From Cochliopodium minus (taxonomy: Eukaryota; Discosea; Himatismenida; Cochliopodiidae), in assembly GCA_024220525.1 (NCBI GenBank), contig JAMYWO010000152.1, positions 9,602 to 73,601 on the forward strand: a stretch of 64,000 nt of DNA, written 5' to 3'. A program made the position numbers and the translations under genes. Shown here in pieces: positions 11,836 through 24,640 of this stretch. The notes below the pieces were generated by a model. That model did no database searches. It saw only the letters and a program-made list of their open reading frames with translations, and had not been told where the DNA came from. Within the stretch, counting starts at the first letter, position 1. Each line of letters starts with the position of its first letter.

Positions 11836-12861
11836 AGGAAATTATGAAAATCAATTTGAACCAGTATTGGTGATGAATGATTCAACAATCAAATTAATTT
11901 CATGTGGAGAAAGTCATACAATGATTTACAAAGAAAATGGAGAATTATTGGTGTTTGGGAAGTAATGAATGTGGGCAATTAGGAATTGGAAATTTAGAAA
12001 AACAATCAACTCCAATTTTGTTGATGAAAGATAAAACGATCAAAATGATAAGATTGGAGAATACAATTCATTGATTTACAAAGAAAATGGAGATATGTTG
12101 GTTTTTGGTGATAATTTGAATGGACAACTTGGATTGGGAGATAATATCAACAGAATCACACCCACTTTATTGTTGAATGATCTTGATATTAAAGACATTG
12201 TTTGTGGAAGTAAACATACAATTTATCACAAAAAAAATGGAGAAATTTATGTTTTTGGAAACAAGTAAAAAAAAATACATTTTTAATCTTCTTTAATAAA
12301 ACTTTTTGTAAATTAAATTGAATTAAAATAGTGAAAACAAAATATTAGGATTAGATGCAAAAGAAATAATAGAAACACCAACTTTACTGATGAAAATAGA
12401 AAATATAAATATGATTAGAACTTTTGACAATCACCCTTATTTTGAAAAAAGATGGAGAAATTATTGGTTTTGGGTTCCACTATAAACATAAATTAAGCTT
12501 AAAGGAAGATGATAATGAATTCTTATTACCTCAAACAATAATGAAAGATGAAAACATTCAATCTGTTCTTTGTTTATCCATTTCTTCTTTCTTTCATTTC
12601 AATGATGGAAAAGTTTTTGTTAGAGGATTTTTTCCTTCAAAAAACTATTATCATGATTTGATTATTAACAATCCTTCTTTGATGTTTATTGGATCTGGTG
12701 ATGTGCTTGAATGGTCTCCTCAAACTCACTCTCTTTTTTCAAATGAAATAAAACAATCTATTCTTGAGTTTGTTCTTGTTTCAAAATTTTTCCAAAAGAA
12801 AATTGCATCTAAACTTCCAAAATATCTACTCTTCTATATTATTCATCTTTCTCTTTCTTAA
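11836..12861 (+). pseudogene. RCC1-repeat gene, C-terminal part, with reading-frame breaks
   Basis: Degenerate RCC1 propeller repeats of the form ISCGESHTMIYKENGELLVFG, QLGLGDN and VCGSKHTIYHKKNGEI. Frame shifts interrupt it near 11958 (one extra base in VFG-SN), near 12050 and near 12430, although repeat spacing is kept. A short intron (about 12268-12332) looks intact. The final exon (LKKDGEIIGFG to the TAA near 12861) carries a non-repeat C terminus. The upstream half is at 40359-40633, and the first 72 bases here duplicate that contig's end. Either it is a decayed paralog or these are assembly errors in a repetitive gene; the number of breaks favours decay. Confidence 0.7.
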
Positions 12862-12936
12862 AATTAAAAAAAATAACAAACAAATTCAACAAATTAAAAA
12901 TTGATCAAAAAATTTTTAAAAAAAACTTATTAATTT

Positions 12937-14038
12937 TTAATTTTTTTTCCTTCTTATTTTCTTTTTTGATCTAGGGGATGACTTTGTTTTTTTATCTTCT
13001 ACAAATTTCTCCAAAACAATTTTTTCTTTGGTTTTTGTCGAGGGGGTAGAATTGGAAGAAAAAGAGTGATGAGAAAGAAAGTTGGAAGAAAAGTTATTTA
13101 GAGAATTGATATTATTTACATAGTTATTAGGATGTATTTCACTAAAATTTAAAAAATTGTTTTCATTAATAATATTTTCATTGTTTAAAAGTGAATCGAT
13201 GTGATTAAAAGAGTTGTCAATTGAGTTTTTAGAAATAGGAGAACTCTTTATTTGTGAGATGTTACCAACATCACTTTTAGAGTTTAGATATTCATAGTCT
13301 AACTTGAGTTGGTTATATTTGAAGCTAAGATTCTCGTAATCATGTTCTACATTTGATATCATTTTTTTGTGGTAAGAATCTGTCAAATGATGTGTATATT
13401 TCATGTTTTCAAAATGATCATTCATCATTTTGTTTTCTATTAAAAAATTGAAATTAATAAAAATATTCTTTTATTAAATTTAAATTTTTTTTATTATTTT
13501 TTTTTTTATTATTTTTTCTTATTATCCTCTAACCTTTTTTTAATGACTTTATTTTATTTATTAAATCATTGTTTAATATATCCAATTCTTGATTGAATTT
13601 AATCTCATTTTCCATCTTCTTGTTTATTCTCTGATTTTCGAATTTCAATTCATTGTTTTCCATTTCCAGATTATAGATTTGTTTATTCACTTTCATAGAT
13701 ACCCTATTAATTTCAATCTTATGCTCATTGATCATCTTTTCGATCTTTGTTTGTAGAATTGAGGATTTCTCTGAATATAACTTTTCTTTTTTCACCGAAT
13801 TTTCTTTAAAGATTAATATTTCTTTGTACATGTTGTTATATCTATCATTTAATTCTCTATTATCTGCTTCCAGATTCTGGATCTTTTTCGATAATTCCAA
13901 ATTCTCTTTCAATTCCTTGTTATATTTTTTTTTTATTAGGAAAAGGGAGGTAATTAAATTGTTTTCTGATTTCTCCAGGTTGGATATTCTGTTTAATAGA
14001 CTTTCTATGGTGGAAATAAAATTACTAAAATTTTCCAT
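12937..14038 (-). CDS. Coiled-coil protein of unknown function
   Basis: Two exons (14038-13534, 13436-12937) joined in phase 1; 334 residues. Residues 1-170 are nearly continuous heptad coiled coil (KKKYNKELKENLELSKKI, NLEMENNELKFENQR). The second half is Asn/Ser-rich and low complexity, ending in a basic tail (SPRSKKKIRRKKN) that could be a nuclear or membrane/nucleic-acid contact signal. Not recognised. It sits convergent to the decayed RCC1 gene. Confidence 0.8.
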
Positions 14039-14498
14039 TTTTTTTTAATTTTTTATTCAAACAATCAAAATCCCAGAATAGTTAAAGTGTCAGATACTAT
14101 TCTATTATTGTTGAACAATAGAATTTTTCATTGTTATAATTTTAAATAACAGTTATTATTTAATATCATCCGTATAAATTTTGGATTCAAAAAGAAATTT
14201 CTCACAAATAGTTTGATAATGGATTAACTTTTCAAAAATAAGTATATTCTTTTGTTCTTCAAAATTATAAAATAAGGAATTCAATGAAAATCCAAATTCC
14301 AGGAACTATTTTGAAATTTTTTTTTTTTGTAAGTTCATCCATGTGTTGCCTTATTCAATAATTCTATCTTGTTTCATCAAAATATCTTCACTTTGGCTTC
14401 GATTAAATCCATGTTTTGTTCCAAAATTTTTTTTTATTTATTTGAATGAAATTAAGATAAAACACAATTTTAAATCCATTATTTTATAATAAATACTT
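14039..14498. other. Intergenic, no gene recognised
   Basis: AT-rich sequence between two minus-strand genes. It presumably holds the promoter of the coiled-coil gene. No open frame or RNA motif is convincing. Confidence 0.4.
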
Positions 14499-15059
14499 TT
14501 AATTTTGCCTGTATTTCATGGTTTTCAATCTATCATCCACTAATTTATCAATTGCCTCAATATTATAAAGGTAAGGAACTACTTTGTCATAAAAAAGATT
14601 TTCGTCCAAGAAATGTAAGAATGTCAAAAAGATGATTGACAAACCTTCTTTATTTCCAATTTTCTTTTTCAGGCAAATAAGAGAAATTACAAAGATACAA
14701 CAATCCTGAGAAATACTTCTAAAGTTATAAATGGAAGGTCCTTCAAAAAAAATTTTTATTAATTTTAATTTAGTCTTTTCATTTTATTTTTTTATTTTAT
14801 TTTATTTTTTTAATTAATTTAATTGATTCTTTTTTATTTTTTTAATTTATTTTTTATTAAATTTAATTTACAAATCTTTCATTATTTAAAATTTTTTTAC
14901 TGTTTTTATTTTTTATTTACCTCTAAAAACAGAATTTTTGTTTGGGTTTAGTGGGTCATAGTATATAGGAAGGTGATCCCACTTTTCAATTTTGTTTACA
15001 TTTATTTGTGTTTCTTTTTTGGGTTCACTTTCTATTTGGTAGTAAGTGTTATTTCCCAT
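14499..15059 (-). CDS. Hypothetical protein, possibly related to VPS15 helical repeats
   Basis: Two exons (15059-14921, 14740-14499), phase 1 junction, 126 residues, TAA at 14499-14501. The start at MGNNTYYQIES is the first Met in an open frame; the frame extends a little upstream without another Met, so the start is uncertain. The part CCIFVISLICLKKK...NLFYDKVVPYL faintly recalls the HEAT-repeat stretch of VPS15/PIK3R4 (ISLICS...DRIVPYL), but the protein is far too short for that family. The match is a weak inference. An N-terminal MGNN would fit N-myristoylation. Confidence 0.45.
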
Positions 15060-15254
15060 AAATTCATTGTTTTCGTGCTTAAAACGATATACTACATTGT
15101 TTTTATCAATTCTTTTATTTCATAAAAAAAAAATTTTTAATAATAAAATGTCTCAAGAAAAATTTATTGGTTATGATGAAACTATATATCAGATGAAACT
15201 AAGATGATTATATCAGATACAAGTATTTCATTAACAAATCATATTTTTTATTTT

Positions 15255-15498
15255 TTACTCTTTAATATCTGCAATGGTAGAAACCCAATTCAATGATTCT
15301 CTCGAATTATTGAGATAAATCAGACTATTGCCTATTCTATTGAAATAAAGAATTTCATATAGTGTTATTCCCAAATTATAATTTTATATACCCATATGAT
15401 GAAACAAGCAGTGAAGTACCAAAGATGGCATATACAAAATATCTTCCATAATCACGTTTTGGTTTGACAATATTGGTAGTAAACAAATTTTTTTTCAT
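15255..15498 (-). CDS. Small single-pass membrane protein (62 aa)
   Basis: Two exons (15498-15392, 15336-15255) with a 55-nt intron (GTATAT...CAATAG), in phase, ending TAA. The protein begins basic (MKKNLFTTNIVKPKRDYGR), has a hydrophobic segment (YFVYAIFGTSLLVSSYG) and a short polar tail (STIADIKE). Size and layout resemble small mitochondrial inner-membrane subunits, but I do not recognise the family. Confidence 0.55.
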
Positions 15499-15606
15499 TT
15501 TATTGAAGAGAATATATTTTTTCATTTTTTTTTTTTTTTTTTTTAATAAATTGAATAAATAATAATAAATTAAAATTGAATAAATTAATTGAATTGTAAT
15601 ATATCT

Positions 15607-17408
15607 CTAATTGTCCTCTCCTGAATTGAATTCTTCATCATTTTGAGAAATATCTTCGACTGAATCACCCTCAACAGGATCTTCAAAAGAATCTTCGTTC
15701 AATTCATCACTGTTAAAGTCTCCATCAGAAGGTTTCTCATATCTGAAGTGAGCTTTCCTTTTTCTCTTTTTGTTTTCTATTTTGACAAAGTTTTCAAGAA
15801 CAACATAAGATTTCTTGTCCACTTTCTTGATGACTTCGCAAATGACAAACTTTGGAATCTTTCCTTTCAAACAAAGTAGCAATGTGAAAATGGATTTCTT
15901 GAAATTTTCTGAATGCAAAGGATGATTCGACTAATTTTTAAAACAAAAAATAGAATTAAATTTTTAAAATAAAACTAATTGAAAAAAATAACTAATGATA
16001 AAATTTATTTTTAAAAAAATAATTAATTAAAAATGAGAAATAATTATTACAGTGTTCCATTGCAAGTTGCTCTTGGTTAAAATTTCAATATTTCGAAGAA
16101 TAAGAGAAGATTCTTTTGGTAAATTAGTTGCTTTGTAATCAAAAGAACAGAGAGTAGAGTTGTGATGTTGCAAAGAATTTTGAATCTCTTTGAGAAAATC
16201 CAACCTTAATTTACAATCAGTCAAGTCCAAGGTGAGAAGAGATTGATTGACATTCAGAGCCTCAATAAAGGGTTTTCCATCTCCTTCAAACGTGTTACCC
16301 GAAAGGAACAAGTGTTTGAGAGATTTGTTCTCTTTGAGATATTCACAAAGGGGAGAACAATCAATGTAGAGATTGGAAAGGTCTAAGAGCGTAAGAGAAG
16401 AGTTTTTTTTGAGAGATTCTACAAAGTTCTTTATGCAGTATGTTTCTAAATTGAAATGAGACAATTTTAATGTCTCGAGGGTTTTTGTGTTCGAAACAAA
16501 TTTCGAAATTTCATCCAAATTCGAGATACCGTTGTTACTAATGTCAAGTGCTTTAATATTTTTCCCACAAAAGGAATCCACCAAACATACCAAATCCTGT
16601 ATATCATTTTTACTTAAATCAAGTTCTTCTATCGAATTGTTTTGTTTGAATGCATCAGAAAAAACTTTGATAAATTCTCCCATATTACATTCCTTCAATG
16701 ATAATTTTTTGAGGGAAGTATTCTTTGCAATTGCACCACACACAAATTTGAATTCTTCCTCTGAGATTCCTGCATAAATAAATTTGAGACTTTTGATACG
16801 TTCATTCTTTACAAAAATTTCGAAAATCTCTTTTGATCCTTCTTCTCCTAAATAATCGAATCTCAACGAAAGAGATTCTAATTTCTCGTTTTTGATGATT
16901 GATTCTGCCAATTCTTCTATTTCTATTTCATCTTCTTTATTTATTGCCAAATATGTGATTGTGTTGTTTTTAATGATCGATTCTTTGAGGATGCTTGGTT
17001 GTTTTCCTATTATCAGGGGTTCAATCATCAATCTTTTTATCTTCTTGTTTTTTTCGATCAATTCAGAAAGGATTTTTACTGTTGGATCATCAAGCTCGAT
17101 TGTATTCTCAATTTTATCTATGCCATACAGTTTTAATGTTTCTATTGTTTCGTTATTGATGAGCTCTTTAATCAATTTCTGTATACATGTATTATCTTTG
17201 GGTCTTATTTTCAATACTTTGATGTTATTCTTTGAAATATGTTCGCATAATTCATTTATTCCTTCAGTTGTTAGGTTTTCATATTTTAATATGATTGAAT
17301 CTCCACATTTATTAAGCTGTATGAAGAAATAAAATTAATCATTTACTATGTATTATGGGATTATTAATTTACCAATTCTCTCAATTCTATTTTCTCAATA
17401 CTTTTCAT
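15607..17408 (-). CDS. Leucine-rich-repeat protein with acidic C-terminal tail
   Basis: Three exons (17408-17373, 17316-16051, 15930-15607), phase 0 junctions, 541 residues. From about residue 55 there are ribonuclease-inhibitor-type LRRs, for example NNSIEELDLSKNDIQ, NIKALDISNNGIS, NSSLTLLDLSNLYI and NQSLLTLDLTDCKL. These form a curved protein-binding scaffold. The last 100 residues hold a basic patch (KKRKRKAHF) and then a strongly acidic tail (GDFNSDELNEDSFEDPVEG). No second domain is recognised, so the partner is unknown. Confidence 0.88.
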
Positions 17409-17583
17409 TTTTTTATTTTATTTTTTTTTTTTTTTTTTTATTCCAAAAATCTTTTTCTTTATTTTGTTTTGTATAAGATGAAACTGAATCTTATTCAATA
17501 ACAAAATGCATTCTCCATCAATTCAATCAACTTTTTATGAAAGTGTCATTTTCAATTTTTTTATATCAAAAAAAAAAAAAAAA

Positions 17584-19324
17584 ATGAGGTACCTGATATT
17601 CTATTTAGTTGTGGCAATGCTCTTTTATTTCTTGGGATTCATTGTAGGTGTAAAATATCAGCAGAATTTCGTGGAGAGAACCATTCATTCTCCAAATAAA
17701 AAAATCACACATCCAAAATCGCCTTCAATCAATACCAAACCAATGGAATATCAAGATGAAGGAGATCAACCATTAGATATCAATAATATCCTCCCTGATA
17801 AGGATTATAATCCAAAAAAGAAAGAAATGGAATCCATTTCTACCAAAATAGATATAAATACAAAGAAAAATCCTATAACAACAGATATAAAGAATATGAT
17901 TCCAAAATCATTGGAAGAGATGAGATTTGAAATTATAGTAAAGAAATTAAAATTTTTTTTTTCCTTTCACTTCTAGACATGTCCAAAATTTACAACTTTG
18001 TTAGCGGATATAAATTAATTGCTAACAAAATTTAAACTGTTGTAAAATTTTGAACATCTCTATTTCACTTCATTTGATTATTTAATTTATATCTCCTACT
18101 TAAATTTCATTATTTTTTGATTGATATTCATTTTGATTTTTAGAGGAAAAAACAAGAAGAAATAAATAACAATCCAAACAAAAAATATTTGAGGTATGTT
18201 TGTAGACAAGGAGAAATTTGCGGAGGATGGGCCGGTAAAAAATCAAAAAAATAAAAAAAATTAATTAAAAAAATAATTAATTAAAAAAATAATTAATTAA
18301 AAAAAATTTAATTATTTTTTTAACAGACAGACTAAGACCTATTATATCTGGGTATGCATATGCTTTATTGACAGGAAGACAACTGATTTTGGAGGTGAAC
18401 AAACCATGTGATCTTATAAATTTGTTGGGATTTAACGTTACAGATTGGACGAAAGGACCCAGCGACGGAAAGCAAAGAACAGAAGGGAAATTCGCCACTT
18501 ACGTAGGAGATCATTGTGAAAACAGTTTTCCTAATTATGTGAATGGTCTTGGTGGGGAATTGATAGGGAAGGAAGATATTATTACTATCGAGGGTTGTAA
18601 TTGTGTTTTCTCGAAACATTTTTCCAGAATGAAGATTTTTCACGAGAAGGTGAGGGAGTTAGGCTTCGAGCCCGAGGATTTTGTAATTGAAAACTTTATT
18701 TATTATTTTTACACTTCTTTGTTCAAATTCCACGAGAAATCTCAACTCAAATTCAACGATTTCATCAGCAAAGCAAAGTCCAACAACAAAAAACTCATTT
18801 GCGCGCAAATCAGAGTGGGAGGAAGTACTAGACAAGGTTCTCCCGACCATTCCTTCATGTCATCTTCCGACACAAAGTTTTATTGGGATTTCATGAACTC
18901 CACTTTTGTTTCACAGTTCAAAGACTCTTCACAGTATTCCGTTTTCGTCACTTCTGATCAATTCCACGTCCAGAAAGAGGTTCAAGAATATTTCGGTCAG
19001 AATGTTGTCTTCTCCCATGGAGATTCTTCCACTCATCTGGAGAAAGACACTCAATGTAACGACATCACTGCCAATGTTTTTTTGGATTTCTTTACTTTAG
19101 GCCATTGTGATATGGGCATCACCAGTTCTAGTGGTTTTGGCATGTATGGCTATTTCAGGAGACCCGACCCTTTTCAGGGCCTTTATATTTATGCCCGTGG
19201 TTTGGATGGCAACTCCAATGAGCGATTTCCTACCAATGATGGCTATTTTTTCACTCGTTTGGACTCTTGTCCTATCAGTATGAGGGATTATTGTTCAAGT
19301 AAATATTTGAGTGATATTCGATAG
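17584..19324 (+). CDS. Fucosyltransferase-like type II membrane glycosyltransferase
   Basis: Three exons (17584-17937, 18144-18234, 18327-19324), phases checked, 480 residues. A cytoplasmic MRY and one membrane anchor (LIFYLVVAMLFYFLGFIVG) are followed by a Pro/Lys-rich stem and a lumenal catalytic domain. That domain starts CGGWADRLRPIISGYAYALL, like the G-x-G-D/N-R-L...YALLT donor-site motif of GT37 and O-fucosyltransferase-fold enzymes. ICAQIRVGG fits the later I-x-R-x-G strand. Cysteines are plentiful. Predicted Golgi enzyme; the acceptor is unknown. An in-frame upstream Met at 17506 exists, but the A-run context favours 17584. Intron 1 contains a small inverted-repeat element. Confidence 0.82.
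17974..18062. mobile_element. MITE-like inverted-repeat element (copy 1), inside an intron
   Basis: 89 bp beginning TAGACATGTCCAAAATTTAC and ending with the near-perfect reverse complement (TAGAGATGTTCAAAATTTTA read from the other strand). GTTAGC occurs inside each arm. Two relatives lie at 40141-40220 and 55724-55760. It is non-coding and sits within the first intron of the fucosyltransferase-like gene. The TA at each edge fits mariner-type target duplication, which is inference. Confidence 0.7.
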
Positions 19325-19686
19325 TAAAAAAAAAAATTTGTTTTATTTATTCGAAATTTGTTTTATTTTTTTTCTTTTTAATTCAAATGTTTTTATAATC
19401 AAAAAATTTAAATGGGTTACACGATTTTAATCAAATGTGTTAATTTTTTCAAGACAAATGTGTTAATTTTAAAAAAAGTTAAATATCTTTCATGTGAAGA
19501 TTAAAATTAAGATAATTTTTGGATGGCAATTATAATATTTAGAATGAAAAAATAGATAATTTTGGCAACAGAATGATGCTTGGCAATGATTTTGTATAAT
19601 CAGTAAATTGAGAAAAATATAAATAAAATTAAAAAATTCAAAGCAGTACAATTCTTGTTTGAATTTTTTGGAAAGGAAAAAGAAAT
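19325..19686. promoter_or_regulatory. Upstream region of array gene 1, conserved in gene 2
   Basis: From about 19430 the sequence (AAATGTGTTAATTTTTTCAA, later ATAGATAATTTTGGCAACAG) is repeated upstream of array gene 2 (about 21690-21810). The duplicated unit therefore includes flanking DNA, and the shared blocks are candidate promoter elements. Confidence 0.5.
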
Positions 19687-21189
19687 ATGGCAAAAGGAAG
19701 TAACAAGTAAAATCTAAATTCCAAATTAATCCGTTTATTATCCTTTGTTTTATTAAATAAATATAAATATTATTTTTCAACTCAAAAGCAAATTCCTTTT
19801 TTGAATAATTATTGATAGAACTCATAAATTTTCATTGTGCACTATATTCATCATTGGTTCTGGTAAAAAAAAAAAAATTTGACATTTTTTTGAACAATTG
19901 ACATCAAATGATAAAGTTGGAGCTGCAATATTCTTTGGATTATTCTTTGGTGTAAAACAACAATCCTTATTAAATTTTATTATATGAGGGATTTAAAATT
20001 ATCTTCCACATAAATACTTTGTTATTATATTCTAATTCTGAATATAATTATATAGATCACCTATAAAGAAATCACTGCAAAGAGTAAAATTTAAAAAATA
20101 TATTTTTTTTTTTATTTATTTTTATTTATTTTAATATATTTATTTATCAATAAAAGAAAACTATGTGAAATCCAACTGTACCATTGACACATCTCAAATC
20201 GCTGAAAACAGAGCTTACTGCTCACGCAACAACCAAAACTGTTATCAAGTAATAATGACCGTCAGATACTGTAAAAAAAATTGAAAATTTTTTTAATAAC
20301 AAACAGTAATTTCTTTCACATGAACTAGACAACACTCTTGAGCTTAAAGGTAATTTTGGAGATTAAAAGAAAAGTTTTATCTTACATTTAAAAAACCTTC
20401 AAAAAAGAAATTTCCACAGTTGCATACAGTAAACCATTTTTTTATTTTATATTTTAATTTTTTTATTTTATTTTTCTTGATATTTTATTTTATTTCTTTA
20501 TTTTTACATTTTTTTTTAAAGACAGTTTTGAAGGAAACTACAAAAGTTTCTCCGCTTGTTCTTCTTTCCAAATACAACACCCCGTAGGATCCTCATGGAC
20601 TTGCTACTTTGACAGAACTAATTCCAATACTGCCGTCTTCAATTTTGATCATAACACTGGTGCTATCATTGGTGAAGTTGTAGGCGGAATTTTCTTTGTT
20701 GTTGCTATTTTAGCTTTCGTAATTTTTTTTCATCTTAATTTTTAAATATTATTACAAATTTTTTAATTTTTTTAATTTTATTTTGAAAATTTGTTTTTTA
20801 TTCAATTTAATTATATTTTTTTTCAATTAAATAAACATTAATTTTAAAAAATTTTTTGTTTTTTTTAAAAATATAAAATGTGAATTCTAATCTTCTTCGT
20901 TCCATTTAAAATTTTTATAATTTTTTTTTGTTGAAAGTTTGGTAAAGTTTGTCATCACCACCACCGTGGAGGTTATGATCCAATTAACTACGATCACAGT
21001 CATCACGATCATGGTATTTATTAAAAATATTAATTATTTAATAAAAATTTCATTTTAAATTAAAATCTTTTTAGGAAACCGTGGTAACCATCATCAAGAT
21101 CACCATGGAGGTAATTTTTTTGTTTTATTCAAAAAAACATTTCTCTTTAATTTAATTTTTCTCATTTAGGACATCACCACCATCATTAA
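19687..21189 (+). CDS. Array gene 1: two-pass membrane protein with His-rich tail
   Basis: Eleven exons, all phases checked: 19687-19706, 19819-19862, 19917-19951, 20056-20083, 20157-20270, 20329-20349, 20408-20428, 20522-20718, 20938-21013, 21075-21110, 21170-21189; 203 residues. Layout: short N terminus MAKGSNKTHK; membrane helix 1 (about 12-34); an external loop of about 100 residues with five Cys (NCTI, AYCSR, NCYQ, SACSS, WTCYF); membrane helix 2 (about 140-160). The tail has KVCHHHH followed by repeated His pairs and ends HHHHH. The His-rich tail should face the cytoplasm and could bind Zn, Ni or Cu. The overall plan (C-x-I, CYF-D, GG in helix 2) resembles BK-channel beta subunits; that relation is a guess. 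No known family assigned. Confidence 0.85.
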
Positions 21190-21912
21190 AAGAAAAAACC
21201 TAGGAATTCAAAAAGTTACAAAAAAATATTAAAAAAAAACTTTTTTAAGAAAGAAAAATATTGTTTTTAAAAAATTTAATTTTTTGTTTTTATTATTTAA
21301 TTATATTTTATTTTATTTTTTGGTTAATTTCTCATTAAAATAAATTTTTTTAAATAATGTTCAGATGGTATTATCCTTTATCTTGTTTAAATGAATTCGA
21401 TAAAGAAATTTAAATTTAAAGTTCAGCAAATTTAAATTATAAATTTTTTATCTAATGGTTGGAAAATTAAAAATAAATTTGAGAAAAATAATATAATAAA
21501 TAAAAAAATTCAAAAGGAACATTGAATCATATAAATAACTCCAAAACAAATTTCACAATTCTATAAATATCTTTAATAATTTTTGGATTTGTCCACAAAT
21601 TAAGAAATATCAATTTCCAAGGAAAAGAATGAACATTCTTCGATTTTTTGAGGATGAAAATTAGTGAGAACAATTTTTAACACTTTTTCAGTCAAATGTG
21701 TTAATTTTTTCAAAAGTGAAATTTCACATGAAGATTAAAATTGAGATAATTTTTAATTCAACAATATTTCTATTTATAATGAAAAAATAGATAATTTTGG
21801 CAACAGAATGATTATTGGGATGCAAGTTAAAATTTTATTAAATCTTTAATGAGAAAAATAAAAAATAAAATTAAAAATTTCAAACAGGTACAATACTTTT
21901 TGGTAAAGAAAT

Positions 21913-23320
21913 ATGGCAAAAGGAAGTAACAAGTAAAAATCTAAATTCAAAATAAATCAGTTTGTCCTTTGTTTAATTAATTCAATATATATAATCTTTT
22001 TTATTATATTTATATTTTTCATCTCAAAGCTAATTCTCAATAATTATTGATAGAACTCATATATTTTCATTGTGCACCATATTTATCATTGGTTCTTGTA
22101 AAAACTTTTTTATAAAAAAATTTAAAATTTTTTAAACAAATTGATCAAATGTTAAAGTTGGAGCTTCAATATTCTTTGGATTATTCTTTGGTGTAAAAAA
22201 AAAAATATTTTTGACAAAATTTTATTTTATGAGGGATATAAAATTGATAAATTAAATACTATTATCAACTTTGTTATTATATTCTAATTCTGAATATAAT
22301 TATATAGATCACCTATAAAGAAATCACTGCAAAGAGTAAAAAATTAAAAAAAATTTTTTTATTATATTATTTTTATTTTTATCAAAATAAAAAGAAAACT
22401 ATGTGAAATCCAACTGTACCATTGACACATCTCAGATCACCCAAAACAGGGCTTACTGCTCAAGTAACAACCAAAGATGTTTTCAAGTAATCATGACCGT
22501 TAGATACTGTAAAAAAAAAAATTAATATTTTTAAAATAACTAACACTGATTTATTTCAAATGAATAAGATAACACTCTTGAATTAAAAGGTAATTTCGAT
22601 GATTAAAAGAAAAATTTTTTCTTACATTCAAAAAAACCAAAAAAAAAAGAAATTTCCACAGTTGCATACAGTAAAACATTTTTATAAAAATTTCAGAAAT
22701 CAAAATTTTAAACTAAATTATTGATTTTTCATTATTTTTAATTTTTTAATTTTTTAATTTTTTAATTTTTTCATTATTTTTATTTTTAATTTTCTAATTT
22801 TTTAAAGACAGTTTTAAAGGAAACTACAAAAGTTTCTCTGCTTGTACTTCTTTCCAAATACAACATCCAGTAGGATCATCAGCGACTTGCTACTTTGACA
22901 GAACAAATTCCAACACTGTCGTTCTCAATTTTGATCACAACATTGGTGCTATCGTCGGTGAAGTTTTAGGAGGAGTATTCTCTGTTGTTGCTATTATAGC
23001 TTTCGTAAATAGTTTTATCAAATTAGTTTTATATTTTTTTCTCATTTTTTTTTGATTTATTTTGTTTTTTATCATTTGTATATTAAATAAATTTTTTTTA
23101 TTTTTTTCTTTAAATTTTCAATTAGTTTTAAAATTATTGAAATATGTTTTTTTTATTGGAAGTTTTGTTTTAAAATTAAAAATGTTGTTAAAAATTCTTA
23201 AATCGTTAAATTTCCTTCAATTTTTTTATTAATTTTTTTTTTATCTTAAAGTTTGGTAAAGTTTGTCATCATCACCACCGTGGAGGTTATGATCCAATTA
23301 ACAACGATCAAGGTCATTAA
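21913..23320 (+). CDS. Array gene 2: two-pass membrane protein, shortened His tail
   Basis: Nine exons, phases checked: 21913-21932, 22054-22097, 22158-22192, 22308-22335, 22395-22508, 22569-22589, 22650-22670, 22808-23004, 23252-23320; 182 residues. It is the closest relative of gene 1, with the same intron positions and all five loop cysteines. The tail reads KVCHHHHRGGYDPINNDQGH and then stops at TAA (23318-23320). The next bases still spell DHHGG, with a good donor behind it, and a remnant of the last exon (ACATCACCATCAT) lies at about 23400. The His tail was evidently longer and lost its last two exons. Confidence 0.83.
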
Positions 23321-23770
23321 GATCACCATGGAGGTAAAAATTTTTTGTTTGTTCAAAATAACTTTTGATTAATTTAATTTATTTATTATCTCTCTAGGAC
23401 ATCACCATCATTGAAAAAAAAAAAATACAAATTCAAAAAGTTGGAAAAAAAAAAATAAAACAAAACTTTTTTGGAAAAAATTTTATTTCTGTTTGATTTT
23501 TTATTTTTTTAATAATCTAAGATTTTTTAAACTTTTTCCATTGAAAAAATTGTTTAAATATTTTTTCTCTCTTTTGCTTATTCCTTTTTGGAAACAAAAT
23601 TAAAAAACTATGGGTTTGTTTTGCAGCTTTTACTGCTTTCGTCCTATTCATGATAGGACATTTTAAGATTTTTTAAAGTTAATTTTTTTAAAAAAAGAAA
23701 TTTTTAATTCATTCTTTTAAATTGAAGATTTTGCAAGCTGATTTCGAATGATGAAATCCTTTTTATGATT
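23321..23770. other. 3' flank of array gene 2 with vestigial tail exons
   Basis: Holds leftover exon pieces (GATCACCATGGAG near 23321 and GACATCACCATCAT near 23400) matching exons 10 and 11 of gene 1, then AT-rich sequence. No intact gene is seen. Confidence 0.5.
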
Positions 23771-23779
23771 TCTGGTTTC

Positions 23780-24640
23780 GAAAACTGAAATCCGCTTATG
23801 TGTTATAAAGATCGACCACATCTTTAATTTCCTTGCTGAATTCTTTAACTGAATCAACTATTTCCTCAATTTTTTGTTCTCCTCTTCTATCTTTTTTTGA
23901 TTGTTTCCAGATATTCTCTTTCATCTCTATCTTTTTGCATTTGAAATAACTTCCTTCTTTTTTTCTCTGTTTTCTGTTTTTCCTTGATTCTATAATCTTC
24001 ATCTCTTCTTTCTTTCTTCGTGGATTTCTTCAAGAATTGAGATTTTTATAAAAAGGAAATATTAATTTAAATTCACCTTTTTCTATCATTTTTACTTTTT
24101 GGATCAAGATCAGATAAAGATCTCGAAGAGTGATCAAGTCCACTCAATATTATATCAGAATTTGTAGTTTGTTTTTCAGCACAACAATCCACAAGAAATA
24201 GATCTTCAGTAGAAGTATAAACTCTTTGGTTCCCTTTTTTGGCCCTTTTGTTTGATTGTTGTCATTTCCAGATGGAATTTTGATTGTTTTTGCGATTTGG
24301 AAGGAGTACCAATCAAGATAGATATTGGGCTTGGTCACAATAATGATATAAATATCTTCAATGATAGCAATATTTGGAGCAAAATGAAGTATCTTTATTT
24401 GTATTGATCAGGATATTCACATCCTTCAAAGCAACTTAAGATGATGAACAAATTCTATTATTCAGACAATACACATATAGATCAGCAATTGAACTGTTTT
24501 CTCCAAGAATTGGTTCATCGCAAAATATCTTTTCAAACAATCTATTGTCAAAAATTAGTATTAACAATAATTCCAGTTTATCACCAAAATAATGAAAAAT
24601 AGGCCTCAGACATATTTTGGTCTTTTTTTTTTTTTTTTTT
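23780..24640 (-). pseudogene. Broken gene of unknown family between array genes 2 and 3
   Basis: Minus-strand reading gives protein-like pieces in shifting frames: a start like CLRPIFHYFGDKLELLLILI, then ENSSIADLYVYCLNNRIC before a stop, then IIVTKPNIYLDWYSFQIAK and LDHSSRSLSDLDPKSKNDRKR. The last part (RKKEGSYFKCKKIEMKEN) is Lys/Glu-rich. Base composition is higher in G+C than the flanks, as for coding DNA here. Stops and frame changes indicate decay. Sequence on both sides is homologous to single intergenic spacers elsewhere in the array, so this block is an insertion relative to the other units. Confidence 0.4.

Noticed and set aside
13728-14048. Plus-strand frame opposite the coiled-coil gene
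   Set aside because: Antisense shadow; Phe/Leu-rich without domain signal, while the minus strand has clear heptads.
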